The notes below the pieces were generated by a model. That model searched no databases. It was given only the letters and a program-made list of their open reading frames with translations, and was not told the origin of the DNA. A DNA stretch of 64,000 bases from contig NZ_BMUI01000028.1 of the NCBI RefSeq assembly GCF_014650115.1, positions 37,637 to 101,636 of the forward strand. The letters are read 5' to 3'. This DNA is from Streptomyces olivaceoviridis (GTDB lineage Bacteria; Actinomycetota; Actinomycetes; Streptomycetales; Streptomycetaceae). The position numbers were made by a program, and so were the translations under genes. The number at the start of each line of letters is the position of its first letter. Position 1 is the stretch's first letter. This document shows, piece by piece, positions 17,690 through 26,747 of the stretch.

Positions 17690-19996
17690 TTACTTGATGT
17701 AGACGAGGCCGTCAGTGGTGACGGTGGGGCGGCCGCTGGTGCCCACGACGACGATCTTGATCGTGTGCTTGGCGCTGCTGGACCAGCTCTTGGTCCAGAT
17801 CGCCTGCCGGTACAGGGTGGTCGCCGACTTGAGGTCGACAGTGGCGACCTTGGTGCCGTCGACGTAGACGTACGCTTGGCCGGAGCTGGAGGCCCGGGAC
17901 ACCACCCAGGCCGCGGAGCGGCCGGTGAAGGTCCAGCTGAGGTCGGCGCCCTTGGAGGCGCTGGAGTAGGACTTGCCCCCGAGGTAGCTGGTGGACGACC
18001 GGCTGGTCCACGTGCCGGTCTTCGCGGCGGAGCTCTCCTGAAGGATCACAGGGGTATAGGCCGGGGAGGAGGTGCGGTAGTTGCCGGCGTAGTCGTAGGC
18101 CCGCATCGACCAGGTCGTGGCGGTCCCGGACTTGGCGGTGCGGCTGGAGCTGGTGGTGGTCGGGTTGAACGTCGCCGTGGTCGGGGACAGCAGCTTCACG
18201 CTCTGCAGCGCCTTGTCGTCGGTGGCCTTCCAGCCGAGAGTGACAGGCACGGCGGACGTGTTGACGGTGCCGGCACGCAGGGAGAGCTGCGGAGTGGTGG
18301 TGAAGGTCGGTGCGGTCGTCTCCGCCACGACGTTCAGCGCGGAGCTGGTCGCGGTCTTGCCGGACTGGTGTACGGCCCGCACGGCGATGGTGTGGCTGCC
18401 GAGGGGCAGGGTGGCGCCGACGGAGGTGGCGGTGCCGGAGGTGGTGGCCACGGTCTTGCCGTCGACGAGCAGTTGGAAGCTCTTGATGAGCGAGCCAGGT
18501 GTGGTGGCTTTCCAGTGCGCGGTGATCGCGCCCTTGGTGTAGTAGGTCGATCCGGACGCGGTCGCGCCGCCCAGTGAGGTGACCTTCAGGCCCTGTACCG
18601 GTCCGGCCGCCCAGGCCCGGATGGTCGGCAGCTGGGGGTAGAGGGAGTTTCCGGGGCATTGGGTGTTGTAGCCGTCGCGGTGGCCGGAGATCCGCTGGAA
18701 GGTGTAGGCGCTTCCTGCGGTGAAACTGGTGCTGAAGTAGTTCTTCTGGGTGGCTCCGGCGGTGAGCTGGGTGGTGCCGGCCGGGTCGGCGCCGTACTGG
18801 CCGAGCTTCCAGGCCGCCAGACGGGCGATCGAGGCCAGCGCGGCGTTGGAGGCGCTGGTGGTGGTGTAGTCGCCGAGGACTGCGATGCCCGCGGCCTCAC
18901 GGTTCCAGCCGTAGGTGTGGGCGCCCAGCACGGGCAGGTCCACACCGCCCTTGCGGCCCTCGAAGAGGGTGCCGCACTTGTCGACGAGGAAGTTGTAGCC
19001 GATGTCCTTCCAGCCCTCGACCTGTACGTGGTAGGCGTAGATGCTCCGCACGATCGACGGTGAGTCGGCGCAGGAGTAGTCGTTGGCGCCGTCGGTGTGA
19101 TGGACGAACACGGCCTTCACGTCCGCGTTGTACTCCGGCGCCTGCGGGCTGATCGACTCGTCGGCGCCCCAGCCTGCGCGGTCGACGATCGGCGGCTCGG
19201 GCACAGTGGACGGCGGCGCGGTCGGCCTGGTGGGCGACGGGCTCGCCGTGGCGGAGGCGGAGGCCGAGGCGGAGTCCGAGTCGGTGGGAGTGGCCGTGGA
19301 CGTGGTGGTGTCCGTCGGGGCCGGGGCCGGGGACGTGGCGGTCTGGCCATCCGTGGGCGTCACGGTGGTGCCGTCGCTGGGAGAGACAGGATCGGCGGGG
19401 GTGCTGCTGCTCGTGGCGTCGGGGCTTCCCTCTGCGACGAACGCGGCCGGCTCGCTGCCGGGCGCCTTGGCCTCGGCATCGGTCACCACGCCCGGATCGA
19501 CCAGGTTGACCTCCAGTCCCTTGGGCAGGGCAGTGGTGGTGCCGTTCTTGCGGACGACCTGTACCTGAACACCGTTGGAGGACCCGACCCACAGCGGCTC
19601 GGACGCGCCGCGTACGCGGCGTCCCGGCTTCTCCAGCGGATCCACGTTCAGTTCCAGGTCGCGCCAGGCGCTCCACTCCCCGGTCGCCGTGCTGCGGGTG
19701 CGCACCTGCGCCGTGCCGTGCAGCCGCGTGGTGGCACCCGTCCAGGAGACGCCGAGCATCGAGAACTGCGAGGTGTCCGTGCGCGCCAGATCCTGCCGGT
19801 CGGCAGCGGCGCCTTTCAGTGCGAGGGCGTAGACCTTGACCGGCCGCTTGGCCCGGCCGGTCGCGCCGGGATCGGCCGACGGGCTGGCGACGGCGTAGGT
19901 CACCCCTCCGCCTCCCAGCACCACGGCACCCAGCGTCAGCCACACCCGGCGTCTCAGGTTCAGCGGTCTGTACGCATGCGACGTACGACGGCTCAC
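17690..19996 (-). CDS. Secreted PGRP/amidase_2-type N-acetylmuramoyl-L-alanine amidase with Ig-like tail
   Basis: The 768-residue protein starts at GTG (SRRTSHAYRPLNLRRR), followed by a signal anchor (VWLTLGAVVLGGGGVTYAVA). An N-terminal recognition region precedes a low-complexity Ser/Thr/Pro/Ala linker at about 215-275. The PGRP domain (about 280-480) has zinc ligands in FVHHTDG, the ISGHRDG histidine and the TQCPGN cysteine, plus GYNFLVDKCGTLFEGR. The C-terminal 280 residues form Ig/Big-like beta modules. It would cleave the lactyl-peptide bond of peptidoglycan outside the cell, for self-remodelling or against competitors. A start 69 bp upstream is possible but gives no better signal. Monocistronic, ending in a strong hairpin. 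Confidence 0.88.
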   Translation of the reverse strand: MSRRTSHAYRPLNLRRRVWLTLGAVVLGGGGVTYAVASPSADPGATGRAKRPVKVYALALKGAAADRQDLARTDTSQFSMLGVSWTGATTRLHGTAQVRTRSTATGEWSAWRDLELNVDPLEKPGRRVRGASEPLWVGSSNGVQVQVVRKNGTTTALPKGLEVNLVDPGVVTDAEAKAPGSEPAAFVAEGSPDATSSSTPADPVSPSDGTTVTPTDGQTATSPAPAPTDTTTSTATPTDSDSASASASATASPSPTRPTAPPSTVPEPPIVDRAGWGADESISPQAPEYNADVKAVFVHHTDGANDYSCADSPSIVRSIYAYHVQVEGWKDIGYNFLVDKCGTLFEGRKGGVDLPVLGAHTYGWNREAAGIAVLGDYTTTSASNAALASIARLAAWKLGQYGADPAGTTQLTAGATQKNYFSTSFTAGSAYTFQRISGHRDGYNTQCPGNSLYPQLPTIRAWAAGPVQGLKVTSLGGATASGSTYYTKGAITAHWKATTPGSLIKSFQLLVDGKTVATTSGTATSVGATLPLGSHTIAVRAVHQSGKTATSSALNVVAETTAPTFTTTPQLSLRAGTVNTSAVPVTLGWKATDDKALQSVKLLSPTTATFNPTTTSSSRTAKSGTATTWSMRAYDYAGNYRTSSPAYTPVILQESSAAKTGTWTSRSSTSYLGGKSYSSASKGADLSWTFTGRSAAWVVSRASSSGQAYVYVDGTKVATVDLKSATTLYRQAIWTKSWSSSAKHTIKIVVVGTSGRPTVTTDGLVYIK

Positions 19997-20238
19997 GACG
20001 TATCCACCCCACACAAGGCCCGCGAATGGGCCGTAGAAGAAGAACACAGGAAGCACACCCGTCACATGGGCGGCTCATCCGTCCAGCGCACCCCGGCCGT
20101 CAAACATCACGGGCCCCGGGAATATTGTGATGTAGATCACTTCTACTCGTGCGGGCGCCACCAGCGGTCGGGGCCTGGACGTCAGGGGGCTACGGCGTCG
20201 GTGTCTGCCCGGGGCCGGGTGCGTACCAAGAGCGGACG

Positions 20239-20363
20239 TGCACTCTGTACCAGCCGCCGACGCCGAGGAAATCGCCGAGGCCGCCCTCTTCCTGGCTTCG
20301 GACGCCTCCTCGTTCGTCACCGGCGCCGGACTCTTCGCCGACGGCGGCTACACCCGGGCCTGA
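20239..20363 (+). pseudogene. C-terminal scrap of a short-chain dehydrogenase/reductase
   Basis: The frame reads DAEEIAEAALFLASDASSFV then TGAGLFADGGYTRA and stops. This is the signature C-terminus of an SDR enzyme (the FLASD-S-FVTG-x-F-x-DGG motif). No catalytic or NAD-binding part is present upstream, so it is a truncated remnant. The surrounding 900-bp gap between amidase and lipoprotein genes contains other coding-like scraps (for example DRIEGLAAHLRGTETTVVTG near 20510) but no intact gene. Confidence 0.75.
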
Positions 20364-20901
20364 TCGACACCCTGCTCGCGGTAGTCGTGCCCGATCCGCC
20401 AGCGCCTCTTCGCGCATCGCACCAGGCCGACGATCGGGGTGGGGGGCAGGCAGGTTGGTCACCGGTAGCCGGTCGACTCGTCGGCTTCTTCGGGCTGTTC
20501 GGCCAGACCGGATCGAGGGGCTGGCCGCGCACCTGCGAGGCACCGAGACGACGGTGGTGACCGGCCTGCGCGGCAGCGCGAGGCCGGTGGTCCCCGCGCA
20601 GCGCGTACCCGGCCCGGCACGGGGCCGCGCCCCGGCGCCCGGCGACTGGCCCGGACGGGCGGGACACCACCGGCGCCGGCCGCACGGAGGCGCCCCGGAG
20701 GGCGGCTCGGGGCCGAGGTCCGTGCCCGGTTCCGGGCACCCGTGCCGCTGCCGGACACGGTCGACTACGGCGCGGACGGCGACGGGCGCTCCACCCTGCG
20801 GGGCCTGTCCGGCAGGCTCCACGCAGGCTCCACCTGTCCGGCGGGGTACGTCCGCTGTTCGTGAGCAACTTCCCGGGAAGAAAGCGGAGTTGAACCGCCC
20901 G

Positions 20902-21486
20902 ATGGGCCGTACGCTGCCTTGTGTGACGAGACTTGTGCCAACGGGGACGGGAGCCGCCGTGCTGACGGCGGTGCTGCTGGGAGCACTTACCGGTTGCGGA
21001 AGCGACGGTCCGGACGCGCTGGAGAAGGAACTGGGCCGCAAATGCCAGGGCCGGGTGGCGGCCGACAGCGTGGATGTGAGGCTGGCCGAGGGAGTGACCG
21101 CCGAGGTCGTCTCCTCCTGGCATCCAGACGGCCAGGGCCAGTGCTGGGTGAACGCGAGGGGCAGGAGCAGCTTCTTCGAGCCGTTCGCCCTGGAGGTCAC
21201 CGCCGCCACCGACGCCGCGGGCGCCGAGAAGGCCCGCCGCGAACTCTGCTCCACCATCCGCGCCGACGCCGACGCCTACCTGCTCTACGCCGGCAGTCGG
21301 GACCACTGCTCGGCCTACTCGCTGAAGACCGGCGAGTACGTGGCACACGGCGCGGTCGGCCGCTACAACGCCTCGATACACATCCTCGGGGTGCGCCCCG
21401 TCGACGGTGTCGACGCGCCCCAGAAGAAGGCGCGCGAGGAGTTCGAGCGGGTGATGGGCGACCTGCGTGAGCACTACCAGCGCTGA
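20902..21486 (+). CDS. Secreted lipoprotein, unknown function
   Basis: The 194-residue product starts MGRTLPCVTRLVPTG; a GTG seven codons later is a possible alternative start. The signal peptide ends in a lipobox (LLGALTGCGSDG), so the mature protein is anchored to the outer face of the membrane. The mature part has four further cysteines (KCQG, GQCW, ELCST, DHCSA), which could form two disulfides. It resembles the many small actinobacterial DUF lipoproteins. No enzymatic motif is visible. Monocistronic. Confidence 0.75.
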   Translation: MGRTLPCVTRLVPTGTGAAVLTAVLLGALTGCGSDGPDALEKELGRKCQGRVAADSVDVRLAEGVTAEVVSSWHPDGQGQCWVNARGRSSFFEPFALEVTAATDAAGAEKARRELCSTIRADADAYLLYAGSRDHCSAYSLKTGEYVAHGAVGRYNASIHILGVRPVDGVDAPQKKAREEFERVMGDLREHYQR

Positions 21487-21805
21487 CACCGGCCGCCCGC
21501 GCCGCCTGGAGCCAACGGGCGCCCTCTCCCGTGGTCGCGGCCGGCACAAAGATCGGACTTCGACGCGAGCGGGGCGTAGGCCGAACGGGACCGGGCCCGG
21601 CGCACCGGGGACTGCTGGAGCGAGGTCCGCCGGGTCCTGCTGACCCGCGAGCAGACCATCGAGTACGAGCTGCTGCCGGCCGAGGGCAAGCACGGCGACC
21701 CCGGATGGCTTGCCTTCGCCGCCCGCTGCGGCTTCGGCCCCCAGCACCCGGTGCAGGGGGAAGTTCGTCTCCGCTCGTGTCCGTCACGGCACGGCCGGCG
21801 CGATG

Positions 21806-21914
21806 GCCGGGCCGGGCCGGGTCGGCGCGGCGGGCGACAACGCTGCCTGGAGGGCTTCTTCGCACTACCGCGGAAGAACGTCCTCGACCGCCGCACCTGG
21901 GCCACCCGCCACGT
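21806..21914 (+). pseudogene. IS3-family transposase (OrfB) fragment
   Basis: Consecutive frames read GRVGAAGDNAA and EGFFALPRKNVLDRRTWATR, the conserved 'GxxGDNAxxESFFxxLKxE' region of IS3-family integrases split by a frameshift. Only about 110 bp survive. The preceding 200 bp include another scrap (VLLTREQTIEYELLPAEGKH), family unknown. Together they fill the 500-bp gap between the lipoprotein and the beta-galactosidase gene. Confidence 0.65.
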
Positions 21915-21915
21915 C

Positions 21916-21949
21916 CGTCACCCCGGTCGGCTCGTCGACCGGGGTGACG
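21916..21949 (-). terminator. Hairpin terminator of the leftward sugar operon
   Basis: Perfect 14-bp stem CGTCACCCCGGTCG / CGACCGGGGTGACG with a 6-nt loop, 39 bp beyond the beta-galactosidase stop codon. Confidence 0.8.
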
Positions 21950-21988
21950 ATGACGTCGGTTGGGGTACCGCCGGAGACGTCGGGGGAC

Positions 21989-24916
21989 TCACACCATGCG
22001 CAGGGTCCAGCTCCAGCGGTGCACCCCCGGTGTGACGAGGTAGGCGGGGAAGGTGTCGGGGCCGCAGGAGGCCGTACCGAGGCCCCGGTGTGCGGCGTCG
22101 ATGTGAACCACGCAGCCGGTCCGCGGCGCGAGTTCGTCGTGGTGCGCGGCGGCGGTGAGGTCCTCGGCGCGGTAGCGGGTGACGGAGACCTGGCGGGGCT
22201 CGTCCAGCTCGACCGCGAGTCCGGTGGCGTCGGGCGACGACAGCGTGAACCGCCGTACGCCGTGCCGGCCGCCGCTTTCCTGGGGGCGCAGGTACGGGGT
22301 GAACAGGTCGTCGACGGGCAGTGCGTGGTGGCCGACCGGTGCCCCGGCGGCCCGGTCCGGGTACGACTCCCAGGGACCCTGTCCGAACCACTCCAGCAGA
22401 CCGAGCCCGGCCACCGTCTCGAAGACCGAGCCGATCCGGGCCACGTCGTGGAACTCCTCGGGCAGCTCGGCCGACTCGTCGACCCGGACGCCGCCCTCGA
22501 CGGGCGTGAACTCCTGCCGGTGCCGGACCACCCCGAGCGTGCACGCGTATTCAGCCTCCACGGTCACCCGTTCGCCGTCCCGGTGCACGGAGACCACCTC
22601 GCGCACCAGCCGGTCCAGGCCCCAGGCGCGCCAGCGCGTCGCCATCCCGCCCAGCTCGTCGTTGTCGGTGGGCGCACGCCACAGCGACAGCGTCGGGGCG
22701 GTGGTCAGCAGCGGGTGGCGCAGCAGGCCCTCGGCGTCCACGTCGACGGCCGGCCCGGCCACGACCGGCTGCCTCGGCGCGTCCGCCGCCCGCAACCGGA
22801 TCTGGGGCGCGCACACCTCCGTACCGGCCGGTGCCCACGCCTGGTCCTCGGCGGTCGTCACCCGCAGCGTCAGCCACGCCTCGCCGCCGTCGGCCGGCAC
22901 CGTGAACGGCAGCGGTACGGCCGCGGTCTCACCCGGCCGCAGATCGGGCAGTCCGGCCGGGCCGGTCAGGGTACGGCCGTCGGCCAGCGCCAGTTCCCAG
23001 GTGCCGGTCAGCCAGTCCAGGCCGCGGAAGTGCTGGTGGTTGGCGAGGACGATGCCCTCGTGCCCGAGGGATCGGATGCGGACCGGTGCCGCGATCTCCC
23101 GGTGCTCGTACATAGCGGGCTTGGGGGTGCGGTCGGGGAAGACGATCCCGTCCGCGACGAACGACCCGTCGTGCACGGTCTCGCCGAAGTCACCGCCGTA
23201 CGCCCAACGGTGGCCGGGCGCGGCGACACCGTTGCCGTACAGTCCGGCGTCCGCGCGCCCGACCGGCCTGCCGTCGCTCACGCGCTGGAGGATTCCGTGG
23301 TCCCAGAACTCCCAGATGAACCCGCCCTGAAGGCCCTCGGTGGCCTCGATGGCGGCCCAGTGGTCGGCCAGCGTGCCGTTGCTGTTGCCCATCGCATGCG
23401 AGTACTCGCACTGGATCAGCGGCTTGGTCTGCTGCCCGGACAGCGCGTGGGCCAGGCAGTCCTCCAGCGGCGCGTACATGGGGCAGGCGATGTCGGACGC
23501 CACGCCCGGGTCCGCCCAGCCGCGCTTGGCCGCGCCCTCGTACTGGATCGGCCGGGTGGGATCGCGCCGGCGCACCCAGCCCGCCGCCGCGTCGTGGTTG
23601 GCGCCGTAGTCGGACTCGTTGCCCAGCGACCAGACGATGACCGAGGGGTGGTTCCTGTCGCGCAGCACCATGCGCGAGACGCGATCCACGAAGGCGTTCA
23701 GGTAGCGCGGGTCGTCGGCGATCTCATGGGCGTGGTCGTGGGACTCGATGTCCGCCTCGTCGACGACGTAGAAGCCCAGTTCGTCGGCGAGGTCGTACAG
23801 CCACGGGTCGTTCGGGTAGTGCGAGGTGCGGATCGCGTTGAAGCCGAACCGCTTCAGCAGCACCAGGTCCGCGCGCATGTCGTCGTACGACACCGTCCGC
23901 CCGGTCAGCGGATGGAAGTCGTGCCGGTTGACGCCGCGGATGAAGACCCGCTCGCCGTTGACCAGCAGGTCCCGGCCGACGATGTCGACGTCCCGGAAGC
24001 CGATGCGGTGGTGCGAGGAGTCGGCGACCGTGCCGTCCGGGCGGTGCAGCCGTACGGTCAGTCCGTACAGCTCGGGCTGCTCCGCGTTCCAGGTGCGCAC
24101 CTCGGGCACGACGGCGCGGATACGGACCTCGCCCAGGAAGTCGGAGACCCGCTCGTCCTCGGCGTTGAGCCGGTCGAACTCGGTGTCCTGGGCCAGGAGT
24201 TCACCGTCCAGTTCGCCGGTGACGTACCAGCCCTCGGGCAGCGCCCGGTCGCCCGCCGCGTTGCGCACCAGGCAGTCCACGCGCAGGTCGCCGTCCTGGC
24301 GTGCCCGTACGGTCACGTCCGCGAGGTGCAGGGGGTCGGTCGTGTACAGCAGCACGGAACGGGTGATCCCGCCGTGCCACCACTGGTCCTGGTCCTCGAT
24401 GTGCGTGGCGTCGGACCACTTGGCCACCGTCAGCCGTACGACCGACGGCTCACCGGGGCGCACCACGTCGGTCAGGTCGAACTCGGCGGCCAGGTGGGAG
24501 TCCTTGGAGATCCCGACGGGCCGTCCGTCGACGTGCACCAGCAGTACGCTCTCGGCTGCCCCGACGTGCAGGACGATCCGGCGGCCGGCCCAGTCGGCGG
24601 GGACGTCCACGTGTCGTTCGTACACACCGGTGGGATTGGCGGCGGGCGACTGCGGAGGGAATTCCGCGTACGGCATACGGACATTGGTGTACTGCGGCAG
24701 GTCGTCGGTGTCCTGCATGGTCCACGCGCCCGGGACGTGTGCCGTCGACCAAGTGCCGTGGACCGTCGCCTCCGGCGTCGGCAGGAGCTGGAAGCGCCAG
24801 TCGCCGTCCAGGGACAGGGCGCCGGAGCGCCGGTCGACGGCGTTCATGGGCAGCCGCCCCCAGGAGGTCACCTCGGGTGCCTGCCAGGGGCGCAGTGCCA
24901 GGAGCGGGTCCGTCAA
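21989..24916 (-). CDS. lacZ: GH2 beta-galactosidase (LacZ type)
   Basis: The 975-residue enzyme starts at a TTG overlapping the TGA of the upstream permease (TTGA), implying translational coupling; the longer open frame upstream is antisense noise of the permease. Domains follow the LacZ order: sugar-binding sandwich (GVYERHVDVPADW), immunoglobulin-like domain, catalytic barrel, and C-terminal Bgal_small_N domain (LWRAPTDND). Catalytic residues are the acid/base Glu in SLGNESDYG and the nucleophile Glu in QCEYSHAMGNS. It lacks a signal peptide, so it would hydrolyse imported beta-galactosides in the cytoplasm. Last gene of the five-gene leftward operon. Confidence 0.93.
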   Translation of the reverse strand: MTDPLLALRPWQAPEVTSWGRLPMNAVDRRSGALSLDGDWRFQLLPTPEATVHGTWSTAHVPGAWTMQDTDDLPQYTNVRMPYAEFPPQSPAANPTGVYERHVDVPADWAGRRIVLHVGAAESVLLVHVDGRPVGISKDSHLAAEFDLTDVVRPGEPSVVRLTVAKWSDATHIEDQDQWWHGGITRSVLLYTTDPLHLADVTVRARQDGDLRVDCLVRNAAGDRALPEGWYVTGELDGELLAQDTEFDRLNAEDERVSDFLGEVRIRAVVPEVRTWNAEQPELYGLTVRLHRPDGTVADSSHHRIGFRDVDIVGRDLLVNGERVFIRGVNRHDFHPLTGRTVSYDDMRADLVLLKRFGFNAIRTSHYPNDPWLYDLADELGFYVVDEADIESHDHAHEIADDPRYLNAFVDRVSRMVLRDRNHPSVIVWSLGNESDYGANHDAAAGWVRRRDPTRPIQYEGAAKRGWADPGVASDIACPMYAPLEDCLAHALSGQQTKPLIQCEYSHAMGNSNGTLADHWAAIEATEGLQGGFIWEFWDHGILQRVSDGRPVGRADAGLYGNGVAAPGHRWAYGGDFGETVHDGSFVADGIVFPDRTPKPAMYEHREIAAPVRIRSLGHEGIVLANHQHFRGLDWLTGTWELALADGRTLTGPAGLPDLRPGETAAVPLPFTVPADGGEAWLTLRVTTAEDQAWAPAGTEVCAPQIRLRAADAPRQPVVAGPAVDVDAEGLLRHPLLTTAPTLSLWRAPTDNDELGGMATRWRAWGLDRLVREVVSVHRDGERVTVEAEYACTLGVVRHRQEFTPVEGGVRVDESAELPEEFHDVARIGSVFETVAGLGLLEWFGQGPWESYPDRAAGAPVGHHALPVDDLFTPYLRPQESGGRHGVRRFTLSSPDATGLAVELDEPRQVSVTRYRAEDLTAAAHHDELAPRTGCVVHIDAAHRGLGTASCGPDTFPAYLVTPGVHRWSWTLRMV

Positions 24917-25776
24917 CGGATGGCTCCCTTGCCGAGGTCGCCGATGATCTGCTTGGCGCCGATCGCGAAGACGATCAGCAGCGGGACGAGGGCGAGGAGC
25001 GCGCCGGTCACGACGATTCCGTAGTCGGTGGTGCCGTGCGTGCCGTTGAGCTGGGACAGGGCCACCTGGAGGGTGACGTTGCGGGGGTTGGTGAGGGCGA
25101 TCAGGGGCCAGGCGTAGTCGTTCCACTGGCCCATGAAGGTGAAGATGCCGAGGAAGGCCAGGCCGGGCCGGACCACCGGCAGGGCCACGTGCCAGTACTG
25201 GCGCAGGAAGTTCGCGCCGTCGATGCGGGAGGCGTCGAGGAGTTCGTCGTGGATGGCGCCCCTCATGTACTGGCGCATCCAGAAGATGCCGAACGCGTTG
25301 GCCGCGGCGGGCACGATCAGCGAGGTCATCGTGCCGATCCAGCCCAGCTTCGCCATGATCACGAACTGCGGGATGGCGGACAGCTGCGCCGGCACCATGA
25401 AGATGAGCATCAGCAGCGCGAACAGCACGTTCTTGCCGGGGAAGTCGAACTTGGCGAAGACGAAGGCCGCCAGCGAGTCGAAGAACAGGACCAGGAAGGT
25501 CACCGAGCCCGCCACCAGCAGCGAGTTCCCCATCGAGCCGAAGAAGGCGACGCTGTGGAAGAGGTTGCGGACGTTCTCCAGGAAGTGCGAGCCCGGCAGC
25601 AGCTTCGGGGGATAGGCGAAGATCTCCGACGACGTGTGCGTCGACATGATGACGGCCCAGTAGAACGGGAAGGCCGACAGCAGCAGACCGACGATGAGTA
25701 CGGCGTGCAGCGCGATGCCCCGGGTGCGGGTTCCCCGGATGCGCCCGTGCCCGCGGGTTCCTTGGATGGATGCCAT
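24913..25776 (-). CDS. Carbohydrate ABC transporter permease (MalG type)
   Basis: The 287-residue membrane protein starts MASIQGTRGHGRIRG. It has about six transmembrane helices and the cytoplasmic EAA loop (DASRIDGANFLRQYWHVALP), which docks the ATPase. It follows the other permease by 14 bp and overlaps the beta-galactosidase start. No ATPase gene lies in the locus. In actinobacteria such CUT1 importers usually borrow a shared MsiK-type ATPase. That is established for the class and inferred here. Confidence 0.92.
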   Translation of the reverse strand: MASIQGTRGHGRIRGTRTRGIALHAVLIVGLLLSAFPFYWAVIMSTHTSSEIFAYPPKLLPGSHFLENVRNLFHSVAFFGSMGNSLLVAGSVTFLVLFFDSLAAFVFAKFDFPGKNVLFALLMLIFMVPAQLSAIPQFVIMAKLGWIGTMTSLIVPAAANAFGIFWMRQYMRGAIHDELLDASRIDGANFLRQYWHVALPVVRPGLAFLGIFTFMGQWNDYAWPLIALTNPRNVTLQVALSQLNGTHGTTDYGIVVTGALLALVPLLIVFAIGAKQIIGDLGKGAIR

Positions 25777-25790
25777 GGTGATCGGCCTTC

Positions 25791-26747
25791 CTAGTCTTCG
25801 CCCCGGCGCTGCACCAGGCGCCAGTTGATGATCGAGAAGAGGATGACGACGAGGAAGACGCCCCACGCCACGGCGGCTCCGTAGCCGAAGTCGTTGTTGT
25901 CGAAGGTCTGCTGGAAGAAGTAGAGGACCATCGTGCGGCCCGCGTGGCCGGGACCGCCGGAGAACGTGGACTCGTTGGCGGTGTTCTGGAGCAGCACCTG
26001 CGGTTCGGAGAAGCTCTGGAGGCCGGTCACCGTGGACACGACGAGCACGAACAGCAGCACCGGCCGCAGCATCGGCAGCGTGATCCGGAAGAAGGTCTGC
26101 ACGGGACCGGCGCCGTCCATGCGGGCCGCCTCGTACAGCTCGCTCGGGATGGTCTGGAGGCCGGCCAGGAAGATGATCGCGTTGTAGCCGGTCCACTGCC
26201 AGGTCATCAGCGTGGCGATGGCGATCTTGATGCCCCACGGCGTGTTCAGCCACGCCACCTGATCGAGGCCGACCGCCTGCAAGAGGGCGTTCACCAGGCC
26301 GAAGTTGGTGGAGAAGACCGAGCCGAAGACGATCGCGACGGCCACCACCGAGGTGACGTTCGGCAGGAAGTAGGCGAAGCGGTAGACGTTCTTGAAGCGG
26401 ACCGCCGAGTTGAGCATCACGGCCGTCACCATCGCCAGGAAGATCATGGGGAAGGTGGCCAGCGCCCAGATGACGATGGTGTTCCCGACCGACTGCCAGA
26501 AGTCGCTGTCGCTCAGCAGGTACCGGTACTGCGACAGGCCCGCCCACTCCATCGAGCCGAGGCCGTCCCAGCGGTGAAGGGAGACGTAGAGCGAGAAGCC
26601 GACCGGGATCAGGCCGAAACAGAGGAAGAGGAGGTAGAAGGGGGAGATCGCGGCGTAGAGGTGCCAGTACCTGCGCAGACCCGTGCGGGGGCGGCCGGCC
26701 GGGAGGCTCTCCACGGTCGGCGCGGGCTTCTCGAGTGCGGTGGCCAT
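25791..26747 (-). CDS. Carbohydrate ABC transporter permease (MalF/UgpA type)
   Basis: The 318-residue protein starts MATALEKPAPTVESL; its ATG overlaps the binding-protein TGA by one base (TGATG). It has six predicted membrane helices, starting at YAAISPFYLLFLCFGLIPVG, and an EAA loop (EAARMDGAGPVQTFFRITLP). It pairs with the MalG-type permease to form the channel of the sugar importer. Co-translation with its neighbours is clear from spacing. Confidence 0.92.
   Translation of the reverse strand: MATALEKPAPTVESLPAGRPRTGLRRYWHLYAAISPFYLLFLCFGLIPVGFSLYVSLHRWDGLGSMEWAGLSQYRYLLSDSDFWQSVGNTIVIWALATFPMIFLAMVTAVMLNSAVRFKNVYRFAYFLPNVTSVVAVAIVFGSVFSTNFGLVNALLQAVGLDQVAWLNTPWGIKIAIATLMTWQWTGYNAIIFLAGLQTIPSELYEAARMDGAGPVQTFFRITLPMLRPVLLFVLVVSTVTGLQSFSEPQVLLQNTANESTFSGGPGHAGRTMVLYFFQQTFDNNDFGYGAAVAWGVFLVVILFSIINWRLVQRRGED

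Noticed and set aside
24917..25126. 70-residue N-terminal extension of the beta-galactosidase
   Set aside because: It is an alternate frame of the upstream permease gene. The TTG at the permease stop gives the usual LacZ start.
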